Positions 1 through 7,976 are shown, counted from the stretch's first letter. The stretch: DNA of 64,000 nt from Schleiferiaceae bacterium (GCA_018401735.1 JAGYKI010000009.1:1-64000), one strand, 5' to 3'. A program made the numbers and translations. The notes: generated from the letters alone by a model not told the origin.

Positions 1-676
1 AGAAAAAGGGCATCTACAAGCTCCAAAAAACATTAAGAGGAGGGGTTTTTGTTCTTCGAGTTTCTTAGCCTTCGGGAGCTTCAGGCACTGAGATGTAGTC
101 ACAAAATAGATACTAGTCAACAGAACATAGCCTGGCCTTCGAAGCTAAAAGCATCAAAGTATTACAAAAGCCCTACTAAGTACTGAGTACTAAATACTAA
201 CTACTTAATTACGGTAAAGTAAAAATGGTAGCTTCGAATGCTTTTTCTTGGCTACATGTCATCAAATCTTCTTGGTTACCCGTGGGAAACTCTTTTCTCT
301 TAATGACGATTTTTAAGAATGCCTTAAAGGACAAAGTAAAGTCTAGCTCTAGGTTCACCCTGAGTGAAAAGAATTTGTAACAGATTTCTTCGAAGGTTTG
401 CTGATAGCCAACTCTATAAAAGTATAAGAAACCATTATGGAAATCATTATCTGTAGGCTAAAACTTAAAGTTTTTGTGAAGGTAAGGCCAAGATATTAAG
501 CCAATTTAGGCAGTACCCTGGGTAGCTGAGCTATTTGATCGCCTAGTAGATAAACGGTAGACGTTAAATTAGCTATCTAATTTAACGTCGAACTCACGTA
601 CAGATGTAAGTCTAATTAAAGATAGCAGCGGCTTAGCTCCTGTATTTAAACGGGGTTTAGAAATTAAATTTAAGGC
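1..676. other. Gene-poor stretch at window edge
   Basis: I recognise no intact gene here. On the minus strand one frame is open from about 462 down to a TAA at 209-211. It reads like protein, with a phenylalanine-rich segment, but has no convincing start and matches no family I know, so it could be a decayed gene or chance. A strong inverted repeat lies at 560-589 and is listed separately. The rest is AT-rich with short stop-to-stop frames. Confidence 0.4.
560..596 (+). repeat. Hairpin followed by GAACTCA (copy 1)
   Basis: A perfect 13-bp inverted repeat (560-572 with 577-589) has a 4-nt loop CTAT. It is followed directly by GAACTCA at 590-596. Hairpins followed without a gap by GAACTCA recur at 26178-26201 (plus) and 19227-19204 (minus). 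That suggests a dispersed intergenic element or processing/termination structure rather than chance. There is no T-tract, so it is not a standard intrinsic terminator. Confidence 0.45.
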
Positions 677-713
677 AAAAAAAAAAGGCCATCTGCAAAG
701 CGGATGACCTTTT
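677..713 (-). terminator. Intrinsic terminator of the exb operon
   Basis: Read on the minus strand, GGTCATC pairs with GATGGCC around a short loop and is followed by a run of ten T. It lies about 17 nt beyond the stop of the last exbD gene. The A-tract on the other side (AAAAGG) also pairs, so the hairpin is long. Confidence 0.85.
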
Positions 714-729
714 ATATATAAAGACTCTC

Positions 730-1206
730 TTAATCTTCGTATACATCACCCTTACGGGTAGAATAGTTAATCTTTAAAGAGTTTGCTTTACGCAGCTCTT
801 GCTTGATATCGGTTACTAAACCCATTTTCACTTGTCCATCTGCTTTAATCGAAACGGTCATTAAAGGTCTTTCGGCCTCGTTTATCGCTTCTCTTTCGGT
901 AATTACAAACTGTTGTAGTTCTTTTACACGAGCAAAGGCATCATTAAGCTGTATGCGTGGCTCAGCTCCCACTTGTGAGAGATAAGCGGCCTTTGGCTTA
1001 CCAACATAAATGTAGGTAACTAAAGATTTGCGTTCAAGCTTTTTGATTTCTGTTGCAAAGGGTTTAATATTTTCAACTTTAAGGGTAATCTCACGCATTA
1101 CGGTGGTTACCATAAAGAAGAATAGGAGCATAAATACAATATCCGGTAAGGATGCTGTAGAAATTGCGGGAGTTCCTCCTCCTTGTTTTTTTCTAAACTT
1201 TGACAT
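730..1206 (-). CDS. exbD: ExbD/TolR-family biopolymer transporter (second copy)
   Basis: This 158-residue inner-membrane protein belongs to the ExbD/TolR family, which works with ExbB to use proton-motive force for TonB- or Tol-type outer-membrane work. It has a short basic cytoplasmic N-terminus, one membrane helix at about 19-38, and a periplasmic domain. The family's essential helix aspartate is visible as D22 in LPDIVF. It is the last gene of a four-gene minus-strand operon, 1 nt after the other exbD, and a terminator follows. Two dissimilar ExbD copies side by side are common in Bacteroidota. Whether this copy serves TonB, Tol or another machine cannot be told from sequence. Confidence 0.9.
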   Translation of the reverse strand: MSKFRKKQGGGTPAISTASLPDIVFMLLFFFMVTTVMREITLKVENIKPFATEIKKLERKSLVTYIYVGKPKAAYLSQVGAEPRIQLNDAFARVKELQQFVITEREAINEAERPLMTVSIKADGQVKMGLVTDIKQELRKANSLKINYSTRKGDVYED

Positions 1207-1207
1207 A

Positions 1208-1777
1208 TTATCCTAAACTTACTGGTTCTGCTTCCGAAATTACCTGAGGATAAGCATCTTTGATTTCATTTTGCTCTTCCACGCTCAAATCGTCAAAGGT
1301 TTTCCCGTAACGACGTTGGGCCAATTCTTCACGTAACTCATTATAAGCTGCGGCCAATTCGTTTTGAACGGCGATGTACATCTTATAAGAAGTACCACGG
1401 TCGTTCTGTAAAGACACAATTGCCTTCTGTGGGTTGTCTGAAGAAGCGATGCTTTTGGCTGCACCCTGACAATAGGAGCAACTTCCATCGCCATTATTGT
1501 TAAGGAACTGCTTCGTGGCATCACGTAAATCACGGATATCCATGTAGTCATCTTCCACAAGGAGCTGGTTACTTGAGTTTACCAAGACCGTAAAGATGTT
1601 TTTCTTCTTTACGGGTGGTGTATCAGGCATTTCTTCTGGCGGAGTCCATGGCGGAAGCTTACGGTTAATACCGGAATCAACATCCATGGTAGTCGTTACT
1701 AAGAAAAAGATCAGTAGCAAGAACGCTATGTCGGCCATAGAGCCTGCATTGATCTCGGGTAAAGCTCTTTTTGCCAT
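1208..1777 (-). CDS. exbD: ExbD/TolR-family biopolymer transporter (first copy)
   Basis: A 189-residue ExbD/TolR-type protein with a single membrane helix at about 14-31 and the conserved helix aspartate D16 (SMADIAF). It is longer than usual: a periplasmic insert around residues 90-120 carries a C-x2-C pair (C100, C103), and the C-terminal tail is acidic. Proline-rich sequence at about 42-56 links helix to domain. It lies between the small membrane protein gene (5 nt upstream) and the second exbD (1 nt downstream), so these are surely co-transcribed. The cysteine pair could form a disulphide in the periplasm; that is inference. Confidence 0.9.
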   Translation of the reverse strand: MAKRALPEINAGSMADIAFLLLIFFLVTTTMDVDSGINRKLPPWTPPEEMPDTPPVKKKNIFTVLVNSSNQLLVEDDYMDIRDLRDATKQFLNNNGDGSCSYCQGAAKSIASSDNPQKAIVSLQNDRGTSYKMYIAVQNELAAAYNELREELAQRRYGKTFDDLSVEEQNEIKDAYPQVISEAEPVSLG

Positions 1778-1782
1778 AGCGT

Positions 1783-2106
1783 TTATTTACTAAATAATCT
1801 AGAAACTTCTACGTATAAAATCGCAAGGATTGCGACTGCGGTAAGAATATAAAAGGCTCCTAAGCCCATTCCTACTCTTCTCAATCCGCCTTCAGAAATA
1901 TCTTCCCCGGCGAATACTGTGCTGGCATCGCTGCCGTCACTAAGAGCATAAGTTATCCCAAAGACAACAAGCAGGCCGGCAATACCGATTAAGGCACTTT
2001 TGGCTGCTTTAGGATTTTTCACGAGGTTCATAATTGAGAAACCCAATATTCCTACCCCGCAAATCCCAATCAGGACATAAGCTGTATAAATTCCAAAATC
2101 TACCAT
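1783..2106 (-). CDS. Small three-helix membrane protein of the Exb operon
   Basis: A 107-residue protein that I cannot assign to a characterised function. Three hydrophobic segments are visible, at about 5-28, 36-55 and 80-103. The loop between the last two is polar and contains an acidic patch. It sits between exbB (11 nt upstream) and exbD (5 nt downstream) on the same strand. The tight spacing suggests an accessory membrane subunit or assembly factor of the ExbB-ExbD motor; this is inference from position. Confidence 0.75.
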   Translation of the reverse strand: MVDFGIYTAYVLIGICGVGILGFSIMNLVKNPKAAKSALIGIAGLLVVFGITYALSDGSDASTVFAGEDISEGGLRRVGMGLGAFYILTAVAILAILYVEVSRLFSK

Positions 2107-2117
2107 TTGCTTAAATA

Positions 2118-2966
2118 CTATTTGTTGTCGTGCTTAACTAATAAGTCTACTAAAGAGATAGACGCATCTTCCATACTATTAACGATAGAGTCAACCTTAG
2201 CGATAATGTAGTTATAAAAAATCTGTAAGATCATGGCTACAATAAGACCAAATACAGTGGTTAATAGTGCTACTTTAATACCACCTGCTACCAGTGATGG
2301 AGAAATATCTCCCGCTGCTTCAATGGCGTCGAAGGCTCCAATCATACCAATTACAGTACCCATGAAACCAAGCATTGGCGCTAGGGCGATAAATAATGAG
2401 ATCCAAGAGATATTACGCTCTAAAAGGCCCATTTGCACGGATCCATAAGATACGATAGATTTTTCTACTAAATCGATTCCTTCTGGACTTCTTTCTAACC
2501 CTTGGTAGAAGATACTAGCTACCGGTCCGCGTGTGTTACGACAAACATCTTTAGCTGCTTCAATTCCACCGCTAGCTAAAGCTGCTTCGATGTCGTTTAA
2601 TAATTTTTTGGCGTTTGGAGTAGCCATATTAAGGTAAATGATACGCTCAATACAGATCGCAAGACCAAGAATAAGTGCAATAAGTACAATACCCATAAAG
2701 CCCGCGCCACCTTCGATAAATTTCTCTTTCAAGATTTGGTGAAAGGTTTGGTCTTCTGCTACTTCTTCAGTTGCTTCTACTGCTGGAGCTGCTTCTTCAA
2801 CAGGAGCTTCAGTAGCTGCTGCGGCTGCAGCGGAGTCAACAGCGGTAGTGTCAGCAGCCATTTCGGTGCTATCAGCTGCCATGGTTTCAGACTCTTGGGC
2901 CATTAGACTTGTGTTTCCGAAGGCTACTAAACCTAAGATAGCCAAGATAGAGAGTGCTCTTTTCAT
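2118..2966 (-). CDS. exbB: MotA/TolQ/ExbB proton channel family protein
   Basis: A 282-residue ExbB/TolQ-type channel subunit. It begins with a signal-like hydrophobic stretch (1-23), then an Ala/Glu/Asp/Thr low-complexity region to about residue 72 that is probably periplasmic. The MotA/TolQ/ExbB core follows, with membrane helices near 88-110, 190-215 and 228-255. The long cytoplasmic stretch between the first and second core helices and the glycine-rich segment at the start of the second fit the family. It is the first gene of the operon with the small membrane protein and two exbD genes, and would form the proton-conducting pentamer around ExbD. The signal sequence plus acidic linker is an N-terminal extension relative to the enterobacterial proteins. 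Confidence 0.9.
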   Translation of the reverse strand: MKRALSILAILGLVAFGNTSLMAQESETMAADSTEMAADTTAVDSAAAAAATEAPVEEAAPAVEATEEVAEDQTFHQILKEKFIEGGAGFMGIVLIALILGLAICIERIIYLNMATPNAKKLLNDIEAALASGGIEAAKDVCRNTRGPVASIFYQGLERSPEGIDLVEKSIVSYGSVQMGLLERNISWISLFIALAPMLGFMGTVIGMIGAFDAIEAAGDISPSLVAGGIKVALLTTVFGLIVAMILQIFYNYIIAKVDSIVNSMEDASISLVDLLVKHDNK

Positions 2967-3064
2967 TTTTTAATGAGTTGATTAAATTTTTGGTGAAAAT
3001 AAAAAACTTGCGCAAAAGCTGAGCTTTTCGGGACCCAAATTTTCCGCTTGGTATATTATTAGCG

Positions 3065-3072
3065 CAAAACTA
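3065..3072 (-). promoter_or_regulatory. Candidate -7 box for the exb operon
   Basis: The minus strand reads TAGTTTTG, a match to the Bacteroidota -7 consensus TAnnTTTG, about 100 nt upstream of the exbB start. No clear TTTG -33 box lies at the expected distance, so confidence is moderate. Confidence 0.45.
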
Positions 3073-3126
3073 AGCGCAAATTTTACTTTATCGAATATTT
3101 AACGAGAAATAATCATTAGTATTTTC

Positions 3127-3134
3127 TAGTTTTG
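3127..3134 (+). promoter_or_regulatory. Candidate -7 box for tRNA-Ser
   Basis: TAGTTTTG matches the Bacteroidota -7 consensus and lies 24 nt before the mature tRNA 5' end, a sensible distance for a short leader. It is divergent from the exb promoter. Confidence 0.55.
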
Positions 3135-3158
3135 CCGCCCTGCAAGGAAAAACTTTTT

Positions 3159-3243
3159 GGAGAGGTGCATGAGTGGCTGATATGGCACGCCTGGAAAGCG
3201 TGTGTACCGCAAGGTACCGCGGGTTCGAATCCCGCTCTCTCCG
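3159..3243 (+). tRNA. tRNA-Ser (anticodon GGA)
   Basis: A class II tRNA of 85 nt. The acceptor stem pairs GGAGAGG with TCTCTCC and the discriminator is G. The anticodon stem CACGC/GCGTG encloses the loop CTGGAAA with anticodon GGA at 3193-3195, reading UCC/UCU. The long variable arm (TGTACC/GGTACC) is typical of serine tRNAs. The T-arm is GCGGG-TTCGAAT-CCCGC. CCA is not encoded. A strong terminator follows. The 3' part, together with part of the terminator, is duplicated at 14130-14181. Confidence 0.97.
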
Positions 3244-3247
3244 CTAG

Positions 3248-3283
3248 AATCCCGCACAGCGTAAGCTGATGCGGGATTTTTTT
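3248..3283 (+). terminator. Terminator of tRNA-Ser
   Basis: AATCCCGCA and TGCGGGATT form the outer stem, and CAGC-GTAA-GCTG forms the inner stem and tetraloop, followed by a run of T. It begins 4 nt after the tRNA. A slightly diverged second copy is at 3415-3448 and a truncated one at 14157-14181. Confidence 0.9.
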
Positions 3284-3391
3284 ATGCGCAACGACTCTGA
3301 GCCGCAGGCTCAAGTGACTGCGTGCATAAAAAAATACTAGTAGCCAGAGCGCAGCGAGGGCTCAGGATTCTTGATGACGGCCTCCCTTTTT

Positions 3392-3448
3392 GGGATCAGC
3401 GACCGCAGGGAGCTAATCCCGCACAGCTTAAGCCGATGCGAGATTTTT
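3392..3448 (+). repeat. Intergenic repeat plus degenerate terminator copy
   Basis: The segment 3392-3420 begins GGGATCAGCGACCGCAGG and ends ATCCC, so its ends are inverted. Nearly the same sequence is at 17953-17981, across the accessory block. From 3415 it runs into a second copy of the tRNA-Ser terminator with a mismatch in the stem. Together they look like debris of repeated recombination next to a tRNA gene. Confidence 0.55.
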
Positions 3449-4005
3449 GGTAAAAGTACCGCCCGAATCAACATCAGCGATCTTAGGGAGCTAAGCACTT
3501 GAGGATAGCTCAGGCCGCTGCAACCTCAGATTGAAAATGGGTATTCGGTTATCAATTAATTATGGTCTTGCACCGTATGCTCCTTAAAATTCCTAGCCCT
3601 TCTTCTTAAACTGCCACGCTTCTTTAATTTCGATTAGCATGAAAATTTTAAAGAATCTCTAAAATGACTTCAGACCTTTGGAACTCTAAAATTGGTGCAC
3701 TGACATCAAAGGAGCATGAATTCTGCATTTCCAATTTCTCCTAAGCTGAACCAAGCACTTTTACTTGCTTATTTGCAGATGTAATTTTAGGTAGAACTCG
3801 AATTTATAGCTTCGCTTCATGATAGTATCAAAGCTTTTGACCTTTCTAATGAAGCTACTCCTTAGTGAGTCGATCAAAAAAACGCAGCATTTTGAGCAAG
3901 GTGTTTTCAAAGGGATCTGTTTTTTTATGAGGACGTTTTAAATTATTAGACCTTGGAGCTTAGAACACTTTTTGCTTAGGTGATATAAAATGACTTAGTT
4001 AGGCT
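3449..4005. other. Non-coding stretch, no recognised gene
   Basis: About 560 nt with only short frames on both strands. The one ATG-started frame I looked at (3715-3786, 23 codons) has no family resemblance. A weak relative of the 3392 repeat (ATCAGCGATCTTAGGGAGC) lies near 3474. I see nothing else. Confidence 0.4.
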
Positions 4006-4051
4006 TTTAGTCGTTTCAAACTTAAATTTAGTCGTCTCAAACATAGTTTGA
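4006..4051 (+). promoter_or_regulatory. Candidate LytTR-type operator upstream of the kinase-regulator pair
   Basis: Two 16-nt direct repeats, TTTAGTCGTTTCAAAC (4006-4021) and TTTAGTCGTCTCAAAC (4027-4042), differ at one base and are spaced by exactly 21 nt, two helical turns. An inverted half (GTTTGA, 4046-4051) follows, giving TCAAAC-ATA-GTTTGA. LytTR-domain regulators are known to bind pairs of direct repeats with about this spacing. The site is some 115 nt before the kinase gene, so autoregulation is the natural reading; that is inference. Confidence 0.55.
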
Positions 4052-4157
4052 ATTGCCTTTTAATAAAAGGGATTAGCTTTATCAAATTATAAATAGCTCC
4101 TAATATAGGACTAAACTAAACTGAAACATAAAAAACTAAAGTCATCATAAAATTTTC

Positions 4158-5168
4158 ATGAAAAGCAATCGACTCCTCCTTATTATATCTATTGCATTTT
4201 CATTAATGGTCAATATTCCAAGAGTGTTGTTTCTAGCCTCTGGTAAAAAAGACCAGGCCTTGAATCAAGTCATCGAAGTAAGTTGGGAGGATGCAGTAGT
4301 GCGCTTTCTACTTCTATTCTTCTACTGCTTCGCTATTTTAAAGTTCAACCTTAACTGGCTTGATAGATTAGCTCAGAGTTTTAGATTGGGATTCTACTTT
4401 TTTATTAACCTCTTAATCCTCGCCGCTTGGATTTTTACTTTCAACTTCATTCAAGCAGAGGTTTACGACATATACGCTTCGGTTATTAGTCCCAAGATTA
4501 ATTCGATAACCTATTTCTTCTTTCTCTTGATAATGCTTTTAATTAGTAAGGCCCTACAGCTTATTGAGAAGTCAAAATTAGATACCTTAGAAAAAGAAAG
4601 GTTAAAAAAGAAAAGCCTGCAGAACGAACTGGAAGCACTAAAAAACCAGATCAATCCACATTTCTTATTTAATTCTCTCAACACTCTAAACTATTTGGTT
4701 AGGGAAGATCAGAAAGCAGCGGGTATTTTTATTAGTAAATTATCATTTTTATACCGCTATATCTTGCAGAGTCAAGATAAAGAGTTGGTTTCTGTTAATG
4801 AGGAGTTAAAGGTGGTAGATAGTTACGTGCATTTAATCAAGCAACGTTATCAAAAAAACTTTGTGGTAAACATAAACATCAGTCAAGAGTTGATGAACCG
4901 GAAAATTCCAACACTTGCTTTACAATTACTTTTAGAAAACGCGGTCAAGCACAATGAGATTTCGGATAAACGACCTCTATTTGTTGATTTTTACAATGAA
5001 AATAATTATTTGGTCGTATCCAATACCCTGCAAGAAAGAAAAAGACCAGCGGAGAGCACGCAAAAAGGATTAAGAAATCTATATACCCGGTACAAGCTTA
5101 GTATGGACAAAGAAATCTATATTTCTAAAACTGAAAATCGTTTCATGGTCAAAATCCCTACCCTATGA
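4158..5168 (+). CDS. LytS/YpdA-type sensor histidine kinase
   Basis: A 336-residue membrane histidine kinase. Four hydrophobic segments are seen near 5-27, 47-62, 76-100 and 115-135, followed by a coiled linker (140-162). The His_kinase domain has the phosphoacceptor motif NPHFLFN with H168, an N-box LLENAVKHN (258-266) and a short glycine-containing motif KGLRNLYTRY (303-312). It has no periplasmic sensor domain, so the signal is probably sensed within or at the membrane. Its stop overlaps the start of the response regulator by 4 nt (ATGA), so the two are translated together. Members of this family in Bacteroidota are usually paired with LytTR regulators. Confidence 0.92.
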   Translation: MKSNRLLLIISIAFSLMVNIPRVLFLASGKKDQALNQVIEVSWEDAVVRFLLLFFYCFAILKFNLNWLDRLAQSFRLGFYFFINLLILAAWIFTFNFIQAEVYDIYASVISPKINSITYFFFLLIMLLISKALQLIEKSKLDTLEKERLKKKSLQNELEALKNQINPHFLFNSLNTLNYLVREDQKAAGIFISKLSFLYRYILQSQDKELVSVNEELKVVDSYVHLIKQRYQKNFVVNINISQELMNRKIPTLALQLLLENAVKHNEISDKRPLFVDFYNENNYLVVSNTLQERKRPAESTQKGLRNLYTRYKLSMDKEIYISKTENRFMVKIPTL

Positions 5169-5929
5169 AGATTGTAATAGTGGAAGACGAAATGTCGGCT
5201 GCGGAGAACTTAAAATATCTATTACGAGAAATTGACCCAGAAATAGTGGTTGACCGTATTCTGGATACGGTGTCTGCTGCGGTAGATTATTTCTCTCGTG
5301 AAAACGATATCGACTTGGCCTTTTTCGACATTCATTTGGCGGATGGCCTTTCTTTTGAAATATTTGAACAGCAAAGCATTAAGGTGCCTCTAATCTTTAC
5401 CACTGCCTATGATGAGTATGCCCTAAAAGCCTTTAAAGTAAATAGTATCGACTATATCTTAAAGCCCATTTTAGAAGAGGAACTTCAAGAGGCTATGGCT
5501 AAATTTAAAAGTCTAAGGCCTAAAGCTCCGAATGGGGATGAGCTCCAATCTATTCTGCGAAAATTTGCTGCTGAAACAAAAAAGTTTCGAAGCTCTTTTT
5601 TACTACAACAAAAAGATACCCTAATTCCTTTAAGTACTTCCAATATCGCATACTTTACCATTGATACGGGGCGAGTGAAAGCTTTTTGCTTTGATCAAAG
5701 TAGCTACTTAATTGAAGAGAAATTAGAAGAAATTGAGGCCTCTTTAGATCCTAATCAATTTTTCCGGGCCAATCGCCAATTTATCGTACAGCGTAGCGCG
5801 GTGAGTAACCTTACCATTTACTTTAACGGCAAGCTTATTTTAAATATTGATCCTAAGCCCGCAGAACGCATAGTAATTAGTAAGGCAAAGGCTCCTCAGT
5901 TTAAAAATTGGCTAAACGAGAACATCTAA
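5165..5929 (+). CDS. LytTR-family response regulator
   Basis: A 254-residue two-domain regulator. The receiver domain (1-118) has the acidic pocket E7/D8, phosphoacceptor D55 (FFDIHL), T80 and K100. A LytTR DNA-binding domain covers about 140-252. It would be phosphorylated by the kinase encoded just upstream, whose frame it overlaps by 4 nt, and would bind paired direct repeats; a good candidate lies at 4006-4042. The two hydrolase genes that follow (6433 and 7977) are plausible targets by proximity. A decayed gene on the other strand overlaps its last codons. Confidence 0.93.
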   Translation: MKIVIVEDEMSAAENLKYLLREIDPEIVVDRILDTVSAAVDYFSRENDIDLAFFDIHLADGLSFEIFEQQSIKVPLIFTTAYDEYALKAFKVNSIDYILKPILEEELQEAMAKFKSLRPKAPNGDELQSILRKFAAETKKFRSSFLLQQKDTLIPLSTSNIAYFTIDTGRVKAFCFDQSSYLIEEKLEEIEASLDPNQFFRANRQFIVQRSAVSNLTIYFNGKLILNIDPKPAERIVISKAKAPQFKNWLNENI

Positions 5930-6230
5930 GCTTTGGGGATCGAAGCTGATTACCACTTTAGCTTGGCTTTCTAGGCCTGATTCTAAGGTGAAAATGAAGT
6001 TCTGCATTGCATGCTGTAGGTCTTTTAAACTTCTTTCTTTATCAATTCGGTGTCTCACTCTAGTTAGCTCATTTTCTTTTACTTACTTCCCTAGTTTTAA
6101 TCCTAGCTTTAGAAACAAACTGAGGTAATCAAAGTAATGTTGGTCAGGCGCATGGCTTATCGATATCAAAGGCGATGATAATAACCAATTCTTTAGCTTA
6201 TCATTTAAAAGACAGCTCGTCGACGAAGGT
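5912..6230 (-). pseudogene. Decayed coding remnant, unknown family
   Basis: On the minus strand, a protein-like frame begins near 6230, hits TAA near 6087, and continues after a one-codon interruption in a second open frame that ends with TAG at 5912-5914. The later part (for example RHRIDKERSLKDLQHAMQNF) has the amphipathic, charged composition of real protein. No intact start is seen and further stops or frameshifts lie upstream. It is not a family I recognise. It overlaps the last codons of the LytTR gene convergently. Confidence that it is a true remnant is moderate. Confidence 0.4.
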
Positions 6231-6432
6231 TTTTTGGTTTAAGTGCGGGATAAATACGCTTTAGGAAGCAATCTGGTCGCTTCACCATTTTATCAAGTTT
6301 ATGCGGTATTTATAAGGCTAGTTTTGATGAAGAATTTAAAACACTTCGGTTAAAAACGGGGGCCTTAAAGTAGCATTTGAAAATCAATAAAGTCCTCCAG
6401 TCAAAACTAAGAATCATCTAAAATCAGCAATC

Positions 6433-7530
6433 ATGGAAAGCACAAAGCTCAAATTTATTTTATTGTCGGCTCTAATCGGTTTATTCAGTTGCGATAAAGA
6501 ATCAGAGAGCGAACCCGCGCAGCCCCTTGAGCCTTCAGCACCCTTTCAAGAACTTTATGATCAAGGGATCGACCGATACCTAGGCGTATTCATTCCCGAT
6601 ACATCAGAACTTATCTCTCCTGGACTTGTAGAACATAAGTTCAGTGGGATTGATGCTCCTGTCTGTTATACAGGTAATCAGTTTTCGATGTTTACCCGCG
6701 ACGGCAGCAGCGACGAACTCTTAATTTTTTTACAGGGCGGTGGGTTTTGCAGTCCCACAGCCTGTGCGGCAGTAGAAACAGGAATTCCTTTAGTTTCTTT
6801 TGGGATTTTGAGTGCGAATGCCAGTCAAAACCCACTAGCGAATTACGATTTAGGCTACTTACCTTATTGCGATGGCTCGGGCTGGATGGGCGATAATGAG
6901 GTAGACAGCGACGGCGATGGAATTAATGACCGGTTCTTTAGAGGTGTCCAAAATTTATCTGCCTCATTGGACCAAATTGCTAGAACTTATCCTTCTCCCA
7001 ATCGCATTGTATTGGCGGGCAATAGCGCTGGTGGCTTTGGGCTGCACCCAGCCCTTCCTCTGCTAAGGAAGTTATACCCCAAGGTGCCCATTGCTTTAAT
7101 TAACGATTCAGGGAACGGAATTTTAGATCCTGGGAGCATCGATATTCTATTGGACTACTGGGGAGCGCGACCTTTTTTTCCTGCCTCGTGCACCGAGTGC
7201 ATTGGCGGAGACGGTAACATTACAGACTACCACGCCTATCAGCTTAGCGAAGATGAAAATCTACGCATGGCATATATCAGTTCTAAACAAGATGACACCT
7301 ATGCTCAAATCATTAGTGGAGGTGGTCCCGCTTTTGAAGCCCAACTGATTGAGGCAGCGAATGAACTTAAAGTCGCCTTCCCCGATAAATTTAATAGCCT
7401 AATTGCCGATGGTAATGAGCATACCTTTATTATAAGTAATTTCAGTTACCCTGTAGCCGGAACCACCGTAAGAGCATGGGTGACGGAAATGGTTAATGAA
7501 GATCCCAATTGGACTTCGAAAATAGACTGA
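6433..7530 (+). CDS. Pectinacetylesterase-family (Notum-like) lipoprotein
   Basis: A 365-residue predicted lipoprotein. The signal peptide ends in lipobox LFSC with C20 as the acylated residue, followed by a Ser/Glu/Pro-rich linker. The alpha/beta-hydrolase fold of the pectinacetylesterase family is indicated by the oxyanion-type motif QGGGFC (101-106), nucleophile GNSAGG with S198, and a C-terminal NEHTF with H330 as likely catalytic histidine. Between them, residues 157-167 read DSDGDGIND, a thrombospondin type 3-like calcium loop unusual inside such an enzyme. Likely substrate is an acetylated polysaccharide or other ester at the cell surface; exact substrate unknown. Preceded by the kinase/LytTR pair. 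Confidence 0.75.
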   Translation: MESTKLKFILLSALIGLFSCDKESESEPAQPLEPSAPFQELYDQGIDRYLGVFIPDTSELISPGLVEHKFSGIDAPVCYTGNQFSMFTRDGSSDELLIFLQGGGFCSPTACAAVETGIPLVSFGILSANASQNPLANYDLGYLPYCDGSGWMGDNEVDSDGDGINDRFFRGVQNLSASLDQIARTYPSPNRIVLAGNSAGGFGLHPALPLLRKLYPKVPIALINDSGNGILDPGSIDILLDYWGARPFFPASCTECIGGDGNITDYHAYQLSEDENLRMAYISSKQDDTYAQIISGGGPAFEAQLIEAANELKVAFPDKFNSLIADGNEHTFIISNFSYPVAGTTVRAWVTEMVNEDPNWTSKID

Positions 7531-7899
7531 TAGAAACGAAGAATTTTAAACAAAAACAGGCTTTAGTAACTCTTAAGGCAAGATTTTTCACCCCTGGCCA
7601 TTAATCTAGAGAATCTTCCTGCTGGTTTATAATTATTCCTTTACTAGTCTTGGAAAACTCAGATTAAGCTTATTGTCAAAGAATAAAAACTCTAGTTTAA
7701 ATCGACAACTTCCTAGTTCATCCTGACCATCTTTACTCTAAAGTAAGAAGATGGCCTTACTAAAAGCTCTGCTCTCAATCGGATGGTAGAGCTTTTAGTG
7801 TTAGGACGCATTGCTTGGTTTTGTGCTAATGATCAAAACCTTAGTTAGGAGCTGCTGACTTCATTTAGGCATAAAGTCAGTTCACTGCAGTTTTAAGGT
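7531..7899. other. Intergenic region with a strong hairpin
   Basis: No gene is recognisable in this stretch of about 370 nt. Its only clear features are the perfect inverted repeat at 7759-7799 and the promoter elements that begin at 7900. Confidence 0.4.
7759..7799. repeat. Perfect 12-bp inverted repeat
   Basis: ACTAAAAGCTCT (7759-7770) and AGAGCTTTTAGT (7788-7799) are perfect inverted copies around a 17-nt loop. No T-tract follows on either strand, so it is either an RNA structure or a protein site rather than a standard terminator. Confidence 0.5.
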
Positions 7900-7947
7900 G
7901 TTTCAGTTTGTTTCTGCCCGTTTCACTCTTTTTGGCTTATACATTTG
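7900..7947 (+). promoter_or_regulatory. Promoter region of the secreted esterase
   Basis: TACATTTG at 7940-7947 matches the Bacteroidota -7 box and sits 29 nt before the ATG at 7977. Two GTTTCA hexamers at 7900-7905 and 7920-7925, 20 nt apart, resemble the core of the direct repeats upstream of the LytTR gene (GTTTCA and GTCTCA, 21 nt apart). The 11-mer TGTTTCAGTTT here also occurs inverted at 4118-4128. Control by the neighbouring LytTR regulator is possible. The promoter position also argues against the upstream TTG start at 7908. Confidence 0.45.
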
Positions 7948-7976
7948 CTTTTATAATCAATAAAAAACACCTAATA

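Noticed and set aside
3116..3313. 65-codon minus-strand ORF containing the phrase ERAGFEPA
   Set aside because: It is the antisense of the tRNA-Ser gene and its terminator, a well-known spurious ORF type.
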